Origin: Claveliimonas acetigenes
GTDB taxonomy: Bacteria; Bacillota; Clostridia; Lachnospirales; Lachnospiraceae
Assembly (NCBI RefSeq): GCF_025567385.1
Contig: NZ_JAOQJU010000007.1
Location: forward strand, 62,001-126,000
DNA length: 64,000 bases
Direction: 5' to 3'
Within the stretch, counting starts at the first letter, position 1. Every line of letters starts with the position of its first letter. The position numbers were made by a program, and so were the translations under genes. The notes below the pieces were generated by a model that worked only from the letters and a program-made list of their open reading frames with translations, searched no databases and was not told where the DNA came from. This document shows, in pieces, positions 1-8,083 of the stretch.

Positions 1-122
1 AACTGCTCGTAAATTTCCTTTTCAATCTGGAAATAACTTCCCCAGAATTTCTGAAGCTGTCCTCTGTCCGCCTTCTCATTATAGGCAACATCTTTCCATT
101 GTTCTAATAATGTACGACTCAT
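1..122 (-). CDS. Hypothetical protein, N-terminal fragment
   Basis: Forty codons are visible before the window edge. The product begins MSRTLLEQWKDVAYNEKADR and looks soluble, with charged helical sequence and no signal peptide. The ATG at 120-122 has an AAAGGAGA ribosome binding site about 10 bases upstream. A sigma-A-like promoter and a palindrome lie just in front of it. I do not recognise the family from so short a piece. Confidence 0.75.
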   Translation of the reverse strand, partial: MSRTLLEQWKDVAYNEKADRGQLQKFWGSYFQIEKEIYEQ

Positions 123-154
123 AGTTTATATGCTCTCCTTTGTGTTTTATTTCA

Positions 155-205
155 GTACGTACAAAACGTACGGATATATTATATACCATTTCCCTGTATT
201 TTCAA
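155..205 (-). promoter_or_regulatory. Promoter with operator-like palindrome for the leftward gene at 1-122
   Basis: On the minus strand a TTGAAA -35 box (200-205) and a TATAAT -10 box (178-183) are 16 bases apart. The palindrome GTACGT-N5-ACGTAC (155-171) begins at the expected transcription start. A repressor bound there would block the promoter. No candidate regulator gene is adjacent within the window, so operator function is inferred from position only. Confidence 0.5.
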
Positions 206-218
206 AGCATTCTTTTAT

Positions 219-247
219 TTGCTTTTTTACAAAAAGCTATATATAAT
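219..247 (+). promoter_or_regulatory. Probable sigma-A promoter for the small membrane protein gene
   Basis: A good -10 box (TATAAT, 242-247) follows a weak -35 box (TTGCTT, 219-224) at 17 bases. It lies about 60 bases before the start codon at 308. Confidence 0.4.
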
Positions 248-307
248 ATATTTGAACGCTGATTCTCTACGTTCAATTTCAATAAATAGTAAAGGAAGTT
301 AATATTT

Positions 308-532
308 ATGAAAAAAACAAAACGAATCCTGGCTCTTCTGGGCGCTATTCTGCTTGTTGCCATGTATGCAAGCACTCTTTTCTTTGCTTTGACCGACCAT
401 TCAGGAACCATGGATCTTTTGATGGCATCCATTGCATGTACCATCATTCTTCCCGTACTTTTATATGCATATACCCTCGCATATAAGGTTACACACAGGG
501 ATAATGAGGACGATAATAATCCTCGCGATTAA
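308..532 (+). CDS. Small two-helix membrane protein
   Basis: This 74-aa protein has a basic start (MKKTKR), a hydrophobic segment at about residues 7-27, a short polar loop, a second hydrophobic segment at about 38-60 and a charged Asp/Asn-rich tail. That suggests two membrane helices with both ends inside. AAAGGAAG lies about 9 bases before the ATG. The stop codon overlaps the stop of the convergent 52-aa gene at 529-687, so the two share four base pairs. The family is unknown to me; similar short membrane proteins are common in Lachnospiraceae. Confidence 0.7.
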   Translation: MKKTKRILALLGAILLVAMYASTLFFALTDHSGTMDLLMASIACTIILPVLLYAYTLAYKVTHRDNEDDNNPRD

Positions 533-687
533 ACATAGACCTCTGCCCACATCCAGACAGAGTTGTTTTCTGTTGCTTCTTTTTTGGTTTTCTTCCGTTC
601 TTTCTCTCTTATTTTCTGTCTTTTTGTAAGATATTCTTCCATTGAGATTACTTCGCGGAAGTTTTCCTTTTCTTTTTTCTGATGCAT
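529..687 (-). CDS. 52-aa Lys/Glu-rich small protein
   Basis: The frame encodes 52 residues, starting MHQKKEKENFREVISMEEYL, with a helical, highly charged middle (KRQKIREKERKKTKKEA) and a Trp-containing end (SVWMWAEVYV). A GGAGG ribosome binding site lies seven bases before the ATG at 685-687. Its TAA (529-531) overlaps the convergent neighbour's TAA (530-532). Coding is supported by the ribosome binding site and the regular amphipathic pattern. No function can be assigned; the basic helix could bind nucleic acid or a protein partner. Confidence 0.6.
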   Translation of the reverse strand: MHQKKEKENFREVISMEEYLTKRQKIREKERKKTKKEATENNSVWMWAEVYV

Positions 688-963
688 TCCAATACCTCCT
701 TTTCCTTATCTATACTCTTATCTCCGATTTTCCGGCTTTATTATTATATTGTTCTTCCCCTCATAATATGACTTTTATCTAAAATTACTTTTGTCTATAT
801 TGGATATTATATTGGTAAAATATGTCCAAACTATGGAAGAAATCTAAAAGAAACATAAGAAGTTTCTTAAGATTTCCGTACCTCTACTTCGCTCCGCTTT
901 GCCGCTCCGATGTGCGGCTGCTGCAAGCAGCCTTCCTTTGTACATCGCGCGCATCTCGCAGAG

Positions 964-1011
964 CGTTTTATGATATAGGAAATTCAAAGGAATTTCCTAT
1001 ATCATAAAACG
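964..1011. repeat. Perfect 22-bp inverted repeat with 4-base loop
   Basis: The arms 964-985 and 990-1011 are exact reverse complements around AAAG. The right arm contains TTCCTATATCATAAAA, which also occurs at 33013-33028, so the element appears to belong to a dispersed family. Confidence 0.85.
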
Positions 1012-1041
1012 GGTACCGACCATGTCGGATGACCGATACCC
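1011..1041 (-). terminator. Possible terminator of the 1103-1624 gene
   Basis: On the minus strand GGGTATCGG pairs with TCGGTACCC (9 bp, with G-T wobbles) and is followed by a short T run. It lies about 60 bases after the stop of the gene at 1103-1624. The T tract is short, so termination is uncertain. Confidence 0.35.
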
Positions 1042-1102
1042 TTTACTTCTACTTCACTTATGATTTCTTCTTTCTTTTGCCGTCGCGGCATCTTTCGCTA
1101 TG

Positions 1103-1624
1103 CTAGTTATCGTACTGCCTGTAAAGTTCTTCTATATAGTCATAGTCCAGATCTCCTTCTACGACCTGTTCCGTCTCTATATTCAACGGTATACAGCCGA
1201 TAATCTGTGTACCACTCTGGTCTTCTCCCAGAAGAACCACCTCGTCCTGTCCATACTTCCCATTCTCATCCCGGCTGTAGATTCTCAGAATATATCCTCT
1301 GGTATCTCTATACCAGGAGTCTGCTTCACAGTCCTGTACAGATATGGAATTCAAATTAGTTATAATCCGTTCAATAATTTCCGAATCCGTAACCTCATAT
1401 ACTTCCGGTTTAACTACTCTTTCAATCTCTATAGAATACACATCTTCTGCGGGGACCTCCAACAGCTTCCGTATTGCCGGGTCAAGATATTCACTTGGTT
1501 CTGGATCCGCCTCTACCTCTGACGAATCAAGTGGTTCCGGCACAAGAATAAACAGCATAATTGCCACCGCAAGAATCACCAATACAAGCGCAAAAATCGG
1601 TTTTTTATTGCTTTTGCCCAACAT
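1103..1624 (-). CDS. Membrane-anchored extracytoplasmic protein of unknown function
   Basis: This 173-aa protein has a short basic start (MLGKSNKKP), one hydrophobic segment at about residues 10-29 and then an acidic, soluble domain. That pattern is a signal anchor or uncleaved signal peptide with the rest outside the cell. The outer domain alternates predicted strands and helices and contains no recognisable catalytic motif. There is no lipobox Cys. GGGAGGTGG precedes the ATG. It lies downstream of the broken C39-like peptidase gene on the same strand and might once have shared a transcript with it. Function unknown. Confidence 0.75.
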   Translation of the reverse strand: MLGKSNKKPIFALVLVILAVAIMLFILVPEPLDSSEVEADPEPSEYLDPAIRKLLEVPAEDVYSIEIERVVKPEVYEVTDSEIIERIITNLNSISVQDCEADSWYRDTRGYILRIYSRDENGKYGQDEVVLLGEDQSGTQIIGCIPLNIETEQVVEGDLDYDYIEELYRQYDN

Positions 1625-1665
1625 AAAACCACCTCCCGAAATGATATGATAATTAGCAGAGAGTA

Positions 1666-2849
1666 TTATACTGTTATATAAATTTTGTAGCCTTTCACAT
1701 TACTATAATACCCCGCTACTACTAAACGCCCTTTCTATTCCAGCCATCCAGCACTATCAAATACTTACTTCCTCCTGTATCACGTATTCTTCCTAACACA
1801 AATACCGCATGCCCTTTTTCGCCTCTTTCTATCTTCATATATATCGGACACTGCTCTGCTACTGTATCAAATAATACTGGAAATAATTCTACTTCCCTAT
1901 AATTCCATACGCCTCCACTTTGAGGCGTAACACCTAAATAATGAGTTAAGGCGCTTGGTACATTTGCATATGGAGTTCCGGGATTTCCTCCATTCGTGCC
2001 CAGCAAAGTATATAATCTCCAGAATAGATTCGTCGCTGTTGCCGCATCAGTACTTCCATTTGTCACTTTATTCCTTATGATATTATTTGCATTAGTTGTT
2101 GACTGCCAACCCCTGTACCATAAAATATTTGTTAACGCCGTAGGAGCACAATGGTCTTCTGCTACAAAATCCTTTGTTACCCAATAAGACCACCCTGAAC
2201 CGAAACCGGGAATTTTATATTCTGTTGTTCCATCCAATGTTGTATCCGTCCAGTCTATAAGACTTATTATAAATCTGAATGGCTTCTGTCTCTGTTATTA
2301 CCTGGTTATCGAACAAAGAAATATATGTTCCATTAGTACTCAGATTTTTTACATAAAACTCATCCGGTCCTAAATATCTAACCCTCTCTGTGTTCGTATA
2401 CATCTGAACATCTTGTGTGTCATCAAAAATTCCAAGTCCGTCAAATGCCAAATCCACAACCGGAGTTCCAACATGCAAGAAGCTAATCAACAGATAGCCA
2501 TTCGGTTCCCCATCCCGCAAAAACAGTACATAATATCCTGTAAGGTTATCATCCAATCCATAAAGCGGGCACATACCTAAAACTCTGACATCATGTTCCG
2601 GCTGAGAACCTTGCATAAAACGAAGGCATATTCCCTTATCTCCTCCTCACTTTTTTCAGCAGCACTCACAGAAATTATTTCTCCGGCATGGCTAATTGCC
2701 GTTTCTGCCGCTTCATCCATTACTATCGTACCTTCTGTTGCACTTTCTTCATTCTGCGCCGCGTCAAGATCTTCTGCATGTGATACAATCGGCGAAATCA
2801 TCAACGCTAACAAAATAACCCCAACCAGACCAAACATCTTTTTCTTCAT
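1666..2849 (-). pseudogene. Secreted C39-like cysteine peptidase, broken by three frameshifts
   Basis: Three overlapping frames (2849-2577, 2616-2215, 2237-1722) and a fourth short frame ending at TAA 1666-1668 read through one ancestral protein of roughly 390 residues. It starts with a signal peptide (MKKKMFGLVGVILLALMISP...SHA). The third part has the likely nucleophile in DHCAPTALTN, the His in KGHAVFVLG and an Asp in IVLDGW, as in C39-like and papain-like secreted peptidases. The last frame supplies a natural-looking end (RLVVAGYYSNVKGYKIYITV). The shifts lie near 2610, 2230 and 1730, the first in a T run. They may be real decay or consensus errors in a draft assembly. The ribosome binding site AGAGGTG is intact. 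Confidence 0.75.
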
Positions 2850-3042
2850 AGAAGTTCACCTCTTTCCCAAATAATAATTAATATTTTTCTCTTGTAAGGA
2901 AAAAGAAAGAGCAAAACTATCTATATACTGATAGCACCACATTTGCACAATATATTCAACCTTTTGAAGTTTTTATTTTGATTTTATCCTTGTTTTCTTT
3001 ATATATTCGGAATTTTCTGTCGTTTTGTATCGAATAAAATAA

Positions 3043-3086
3043 AAGAAACGCTTCCGAGTATGCAAGCATACTCGGAAGCGTTTCTT
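3043..3086 (-). terminator. Strong intrinsic terminator after purA
   Basis: A perfect 20-bp stem (3043-3062 with 3067-3086) closes on the loop CAAG. On the minus strand it is followed by a T-rich stretch. It starts about 20 bases after the purA stop. Confidence 0.85.
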
Positions 3087-3107
3087 CCATTTTTGCACGG
3101 CTCATGC

Positions 3108-4382
3108 CTAACGGTATATGATGTCTTCTCTGCCTGGGCCGTTGGATACCATGGTGATTGGATAGCCGATTTGTTCTTCGATGAATTCGACGTATTTGCG
3201 GCAATTTTCAGGTAAATCTTCATATTTTTTGATTCCCCGGATGTCGCATTTCCAGCCCGGTAATGTCTTCAACACTGGTTTTGCCTTCTCGAGAAGGTGT
3301 GTGGTCGGGAAGTCTGTTGTGATCTCTCCGTCAATCTCGTAACCTACACATACCGGAATCTCGTCCAGATAACCAAGTACATCCAGAACGGTAAATGCCA
3401 CATCTGTTGTTCCCTGCATTCTGCATCCGTATTTGGAGGCAACACAGTCGAACCACCCCATACGTCTCGGCCGCCCGGTTGTTGCCCCGAATTCTCCGCC
3501 GTCTCCGCCGCGTCTTCTCAGTTCATCCGCCTCTTCTCCGAAGATTTCGCTGACAAACGCGCCTGCACCTACTGCGCTTGAATATGCTTTGCACACTGTA
3601 ATAATCTGTTTAATTTCATATGGCGGAATACCTGCGCCGATTGCGCCGTATGCTGCCAGTGTAGAAGATGATGTAACCATGGGATAAATGCCGTGATCCG
3701 GATCTTTCAGAGAGCCAAGCTGCCCCTCCAGCAGAATCTCCTTTCCTTCCTTCAACGCATTGTGAAGGAACAAGGAAACGTCGCACACGTATGGTTCAAC
3801 CATCTTCTTATATTCCTGTAATTCCTGATATAAATCATCAGGATTAATCAATGGTTTGTGGTACAAATGTTCTAATAATACATTCTTCTGTTCTGCAACA
3901 CGAACCACTTTCTCTTTCAAAAGTTCATCATCAAATAATTCGCTTACCTGGAAACCAATCTTGGCATACTTATCAGAATAAAACGGAGCAATTCCTGACT
4001 TCGTTGAACCAAAAGATTTGCCTCCCAGCCGCTCTTCCTCATATGCGTCAAAATTCTTGTGATAAGACATTACCATCTGCGCGCGGTTCGATACAAGAAT
4101 CTTCGGCATCGGTACTCCCTTATCAAGCACGGACTGGATTTCGTTAAACAAAACCGGAACGTCCAATGCTACACCATTGCCAATAATATTGGTTGTATGA
4201 CTATAAAACACTCCTGAAGGAAGTGTGTGAAGTGCAAATTTGCCGTAATTATTAATAATTGTATGTCCGGCATTCGCTCCGCCCTGGAAACGGATAATAA
4301 TATCTGCTTTCTCCCCAAGCATATCCGTAATCTTGCCTTTTCCTTCATCTCCCCAGTTAGCGCCTACTACTGCTTTAACCAT
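3108..4382 (-). CDS. purA: Adenylosuccinate synthase
   Basis: PurA joins IMP and aspartate using GTP to give adenylosuccinate, the first committed step to AMP, in the cytoplasm. The 424-aa length is normal for the family. Visible signatures are the GTP-binding loop GDEGKGK (residues 11-17), the catalytic His in GGANAGHT (His40) and the late block ATTGRPRRMGW, which matches the family's aspartate/IMP loop region. AGGAGGAAATGAC precedes the ATG. It is transcribed alone, from its own promoter at 4452-4480 to the hairpin at 3043-3086. The single-chain purL gene of the same pathway lies 20 kb away. Confidence 0.97.
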   Translation of the reverse strand: MVKAVVGANWGDEGKGKITDMLGEKADIIIRFQGGANAGHTIINNYGKFALHTLPSGVFYSHTTNIIGNGVALDVPVLFNEIQSVLDKGVPMPKILVSNRAQMVMSYHKNFDAYEEERLGGKSFGSTKSGIAPFYSDKYAKIGFQVSELFDDELLKEKVVRVAEQKNVLLEHLYHKPLINPDDLYQELQEYKKMVEPYVCDVSLFLHNALKEGKEILLEGQLGSLKDPDHGIYPMVTSSSTLAAYGAIGAGIPPYEIKQIITVCKAYSSAVGAGAFVSEIFGEEADELRRRGGDGGEFGATTGRPRRMGWFDCVASKYGCRMQGTTDVAFTVLDVLGYLDEIPVCVGYEIDGEITTDFPTTHLLEKAKPVLKTLPGWKCDIRGIKKYEDLPENCRKYVEFIEEQIGYPITMVSNGPGREDIIYR

Positions 4383-4451
4383 GTCATTTCCTCCTACGTG
4401 TCATCAATCTTTCTCATAATTTCAATCTTCAGCCCTGTCGAACCACTAAGC

Positions 4452-4480
4452 ATTATACTATATTTTTCCCATATTGTACA
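4452..4480 (-). promoter_or_regulatory. purA promoter
   Basis: On the minus strand TGTACA (4475-4480) and TATAAT (4452-4457) are 17 bases apart. The start codon is about 70 bases downstream. Confidence 0.55.
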
Positions 4481-4488
4481 TTATTATT

Positions 4489-6048
4489 TTACATTAAAGG
4501 AGCAAATAATCGAAGAACTTGCCCCGTTATCTTTGTAAACAACGTCTGATGCTTTACCTCCATTAACGTAACCTTGTGGGATTTTGCCAGTGTTTTCTGA
4601 AAATCATCTTCAATCTCATCTACAATGGCATTATTATAGATGAAAACACCGCATTCAAAATGCAGATATAAACTCCTGTAGTCCAGATTGATTGTTCCCA
4701 CCGTCGCCGTATCGTCATCAGAGACAAATACTTTAGCGTGGACAAATCCCGGCGTATATTCATAAATCTGCACACCTGCTTTTATCAACTCGTTATAATA
4801 AGTCTTTGCCACTACAAATGCATACCATTTATCCGGAATATGCGGCATAAGGATAATTACCTCAATCCCGCTTTTTGCTGTCCGCGTAAGTGTTGTAATC
4901 ATCTCATTATCCAGAATCAGATAGGGCGTCATAATATGTACGTACTTCTTCGCATGATTCAGAATATGAAAATATACCTCTTCGCCTACATTTTCATTAT
5001 CAAAAGGGCTGTCTGCATAAGGCAGCACATATCCCAGCTCCCGCCGGACTCCGGGCTGCCTGTATGTAATATACTTACTGTACCCTTCCGGCCGCTTCTC
5101 GGTCACGTTCCACATCTGCAGGAATATCATAGTCAGGCTCTGAACCGCATCACCTTTCAGCATAACCGCCGTATCCTTCCAGTGGCCGAACCGCTCCTTA
5201 CGGTTAATATATTCGTCTCCGATATTCACTCCGCCGGTAATTCCCACCTTTCCGTCTATGACACAGATTTTCCTGTGATCCCGGTTATTCTGCACCGTTG
5301 ACAGGAATGGACGTACCGGGCTGACCATCTTACACTTAATTCCATATTTCTGCAGCTGTTCCGGATAATCATAGGGAAGCATGGAGATGGAGCACATGCC
5401 ATCATACATAAAACGCACCTCTACTCCCAGGGCCGCCTTCTCTGCCAATACATCCAGAATCTTCTTCCACATATACCCCTTTTCCACAATAAAATATTCC
5501 ATAAAGATAAACTTCTCAGCCTTCTCAAGTTCAGGAATCAATGCTTCAAATTTATCCTCACCCAATGGGAAATATGTTACTTCTGTGTTGCGGTAGACCG
5601 GGAACCCCAGCAGGTTAGAAAGATAATAGGCAAGATTCGCATTGGCAGACTTACTTGCCTTCATATCCTTCACGACTTCCATATCCTGCACCATATATTT
5701 CTCCGTCTCCAGCCGCAGATCCGCCAGCCGTTCTCCCATCCATCTGGTTCCCACCTGCATCTTTACATAAATATAAAAAATCGTCCCTACCACCGGAAAT
5801 GCCATAATACACAGCATCCAGGTCATCTTAAATGCCGGGTTTCCCTCTGAATTAATAATGTATATCAAAACCAAAACGCCCAATACTGTCAGCATCCCAT
5901 GGATATATACGGTATATTCCTGCAGAATCTTCGTAGTTACAATCGCAGTAGCTACCTGAAGCAATATCAGCAAAATAAACAGTCCCGTCCGGCTGAATAT
6001 GATTCTTGATATTCCCTTTTTTGCTTTTTCCGGCCCATTCACAACCAT
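4489..6048 (-). CDS. cls: Cardiolipin synthase (phospholipase D family)
   Basis: Cls condenses two phosphatidylglycerol molecules to cardiolipin and glycerol at the membrane. The 519-aa protein has N-terminal hydrophobic segments at about residues 21-40, 50-66 and 75-95, forming the membrane anchor region. Two phospholipase D HKD motifs follow: HRKICVIDG from residue 258, with GGVNIGDEY after it, and HAKVFVSDD from residue 437, with GTINLDYRS after it. The size and double HKD layout are typical. GAAGGAGGAAGA precedes the ATG. It lies upstream of purA on the same strand with no obvious terminator between, but purA has its own promoter. Confidence 0.93.
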   Translation of the reverse strand: MVVNGPEKAKKGISRIIFSRTGLFILLILLQVATAIVTTKILQEYTVYIHGMLTVLGVLVLIYIINSEGNPAFKMTWMLCIMAFPVVGTIFYIYVKMQVGTRWMGERLADLRLETEKYMVQDMEVVKDMKASKSANANLAYYLSNLLGFPVYRNTEVTYFPLGEDKFEALIPELEKAEKFIFMEYFIVEKGYMWKKILDVLAEKAALGVEVRFMYDGMCSISMLPYDYPEQLQKYGIKCKMVSPVRPFLSTVQNNRDHRKICVIDGKVGITGGVNIGDEYINRKERFGHWKDTAVMLKGDAVQSLTMIFLQMWNVTEKRPEGYSKYITYRQPGVRRELGYVLPYADSPFDNENVGEEVYFHILNHAKKYVHIMTPYLILDNEMITTLTRTAKSGIEVIILMPHIPDKWYAFVVAKTYYNELIKAGVQIYEYTPGFVHAKVFVSDDDTATVGTINLDYRSLYLHFECGVFIYNNAIVDEIEDDFQKTLAKSHKVTLMEVKHQTLFTKITGQVLRLFAPLM

Positions 6049-6137
6049 ATTCTTCCTCCTTCAGAAGATTTCTCTCTTAAATATAATACAATGTTACTAT
6101 AGTGTATCATAATTTTTTTTCATTTTCCTTTATTTTT

Positions 6138-6167
6138 TTGTTAAAAAGTATTACAATATATTATAAT
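6138..6167 (+). promoter_or_regulatory. Promoter of the 11-mer repeat protein gene
   Basis: TTGTTA (6138-6143) and TATAAT (6162-6167) are 18 bases apart, 60 bases before the start codon at 6227. Confidence 0.5.
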
Positions 6168-6226
6168 ATTGGTGCAAAGAAGGCAACACAGCCAGGGACG
6201 CCAAGCTGAAAGAAAGGAGTTTTCAT

Positions 6227-6628
6227 ATGTCAAAATGGAGTAAACGCTTATTAAGTCTGGCCGCTATTGGCGGCGCTGCCGCAGGTCTGGCTTATTATCT
6301 GAAAAAATCCGGCCTCCCCGCAGAGGATGATTTTGAGGACGAAATAGAGGATGAGGATTTTGATCTGGACAACGATTTAAAACCTGTCACAGACAGAGAA
6401 TATGTACCTTTAAATACGGTTTCCAAAACCAGTGACACGGCGGACACCTTAAAAGATGCCGCCAAAGATATTGCCGAAGATGCAGCCGACGCTGCCAAAG
6501 ACATTGCTGAGGATACCGTTGACGCTGCCAAAGATATTGCCGGGGATGTGTCTGACGCCGCAAAAGATACGGCCGAAGATATATCCGACGCTTTTAAGGA
6601 CATCCTCAAAGATGTAGAATCCGAATAA
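6227..6628 (+). CDS. YtxH/LEA-like protein with five 11-residue repeats
   Basis: The 133-aa protein has a short hydrophobic N-terminal segment (about residues 8-25, LLSLAAIGGAAAGLAYYL) that could anchor it, then a very acidic stretch (EDDFEDEIEDEDFDLDND). Residues 77-131 are five consecutive 11-residue units of the form DAAKDIAEDxx. The 11-residue period with Ala, Lys and Asp/Glu at fixed places gives a long amphipathic helix, as in LEA-type and YtxH-type stress proteins. AGAAAGGAG precedes the ATG. A monocistronic gene with its own promoter and terminator. A stress or envelope-associated role is inferred from composition only. Confidence 0.75.
   Translation: MSKWSKRLLSLAAIGGAAAGLAYYLKKSGLPAEDDFEDEIEDEDFDLDNDLKPVTDREYVPLNTVSKTSDTADTLKDAAKDIAEDAADAAKDIAEDTVDAAKDIAGDVSDAAKDTAEDISDAFKDILKDVESE
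6455..6619 (+). repeat. Five tandem 33-bp coding repeats
   Basis: Five in-frame 33-bp units encode the 11-residue repeats of the 6227-6628 protein. The units differ at the nucleotide level, so the array is old enough to have diverged under selection for the helix pattern. Confidence 0.75.
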
Positions 6629-6637
6629 CCGACAGAG

Positions 6638-6688
6638 ATAAAGAAGCTGCCTTCTCATAAAGAGTCTGAACAGCTTCTTTATTTTTTC
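6638..6688 (+). terminator. Terminator between convergent genes
   Basis: ATAAAGAAGCTG (6638-6649) pairs with 6671-6682 over 12 bp, and T-rich sequence follows on the plus strand. The right part overlaps the end of the convergent MocR gene. Confidence 0.7.
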
Positions 6689-8079
6689 CAAATTTCACAT
6701 AATATCTCACATGCTTCTTTTATCTTTTCTTCTGAAAGATTCGCATATCCAAGCAAAACAGTCGCATCTGCTTCTTCCTGTTTTCCCACAATGTAATCCG
6801 ACAGTCCATACACTTTAATACCATTTTTTTTCGCTGTTGCAATCAATTCCTGCTCCCGCATGCCATTTTCAAAAGTTAGCAGCAGATGCACGCCCGCATG
6901 TTCTCCCGAAATCCTGCAACAGCCTGCCAATGGCTTAAGTCCATTAATCAGCGTATCATGCCGGCTTTTATACAAAGCCCTGGTCTTATTCAGATGCCTC
7001 TCATAATAGCCGTCTCTGATAAAATGCTGGACAATCAATTGATCTACCTTAGATACCGTAGAATTCAGAAATCTGCATTTCTTTTCATAGATATCCAGAA
7101 GAGGAAGGGGAAGCACCATATAGCTCAAGCGGATCGCCGGAGCTATGGATTTGGAAAAGGTCCCCAGATACACCACCTTCTGCCCTGTATCATATCCCTG
7201 CAGCGCCGGAATCGGCTTCCCTTTATAACGAAATTCACTGTCATAATCATCTTCAATGATATAACGTCCTTCTGCCTCATTCGCCCATCTCAGAAGCTCC
7301 ATCCTCCGCTTCACCGGCATGATGATTCCCGTAGGATACTGATGCGAAGGAGTCACATATGCCACATCGGCCTGCGTCCTTTTTAACTGCTCCACTTTCA
7401 TCCCCGAGCGATCCATATTAATGGGAATTACCGGGAATGACTGGCTTATGAACAGACGATACGCCTGCTTATAAGTAGGATTCTCCACTGCTATCACATG
7501 GGTTCTTCCGAGAATCGTACACAGAAGCATTAATAAATAATCGCTTCCGGCACCCACGATAATCTGCCCGGGCGCACAGGTAACCCCTCTCGCCTGATAC
7601 AGATAGTCACAAATCGCTTCCCGGAAACCTTCCTCCCCCTGTGGATTGCCGGTTCGGAAAAGCTCCGTCTTATCATCCACCAAAATATCTCTTGATAATT
7701 TTCTCCATATATTATAAGGGAAACTTTTCAAATCCACCCCATTAGGCGTAAAATCATAGCAATATTTTCTGTCCGGCAGCTTCTCTTCCTGCTTCTCTGA
7801 AACTCCTACCCTCTCCAGGCGGTACATTCCTTCTATCTGCGCCACAAAAAAGCCTTTGTACGGCTTCGCTTCAATATATCCCTCCGACAGAAGCTGCTCA
7901 TAGGCAAGCTCCACCGTACTCCTGCTTACCTCCAGATGCTTTGACAGCGCTCTGGTAGACGGCAGCTTCTCTCCATAGGGAATCTTCCCATTCTGTATAT
8001 CCTTCTTAATATAAAGATAAATCTGTTCGTACAGCGGAGCTTTTCCGCCTGATTTCAGATTGATTGTTAATTCATTCAT
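6679..8079 (-). CDS. MocR/PdxR-type GntR-family transcription regulator
   Basis: The 466-aa protein has an N-terminal GntR winged helix (about residues 10-80; LPSTRALSKHLEVSRSTVELAYEQLLSEG) joined to an aminotransferase-fold domain (about 110-460). The pyridoxal-phosphate Lys is visible in YLGTFSKSIAPAIRLSY, and IIEDDYDSEFRY matches the cofactor Asp/Tyr block. Such proteins bind PLP or an amino compound and control vitamin B6, GABA or amino-acid genes. The start lies four bases after the glnS stop with only a weak ribosome binding site, so it is probably co-transcribed and coupled with glnS. No pdxST genes are nearby, so the target is unknown. Confidence 0.9.
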   Translation of the reverse strand: MNELTINLKSGGKAPLYEQIYLYIKKDIQNGKIPYGEKLPSTRALSKHLEVSRSTVELAYEQLLSEGYIEAKPYKGFFVAQIEGMYRLERVGVSEKQEEKLPDRKYCYDFTPNGVDLKSFPYNIWRKLSRDILVDDKTELFRTGNPQGEEGFREAICDYLYQARGVTCAPGQIIVGAGSDYLLMLLCTILGRTHVIAVENPTYKQAYRLFISQSFPVIPINMDRSGMKVEQLKRTQADVAYVTPSHQYPTGIIMPVKRRMELLRWANEAEGRYIIEDDYDSEFRYKGKPIPALQGYDTGQKVVYLGTFSKSIAPAIRLSYMVLPLPLLDIYEKKCRFLNSTVSKVDQLIVQHFIRDGYYERHLNKTRALYKSRHDTLINGLKPLAGCCRISGEHAGVHLLLTFENGMREQELIATAKKNGIKVYGLSDYIVGKQEEADATVLLGYANLSEEKIKEACEILCEIWKK

Positions 8080-8083
8080 ATCA

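Larger units (their letters stand above)
688..1102. other. Gene-free stretch with palindromes and repeat words
   Basis: No credible gene is seen here. About 688-880 is AT-rich. About 885-963 is a GC-rich block that shares CCGATGTGCGGCTGCT (907-922) with 14037-14052. A long palindrome (964-1011) and a second hairpin (1011-1041) follow. A 61-codon open frame across the block has no ribosome binding site and is made of repeat sequence, so it is not called. Confidence 0.6.

Noticed and set aside
822..1007. 61-codon frame
   Set aside because: Made of repeat and palindrome sequence, with no ribosome binding site.
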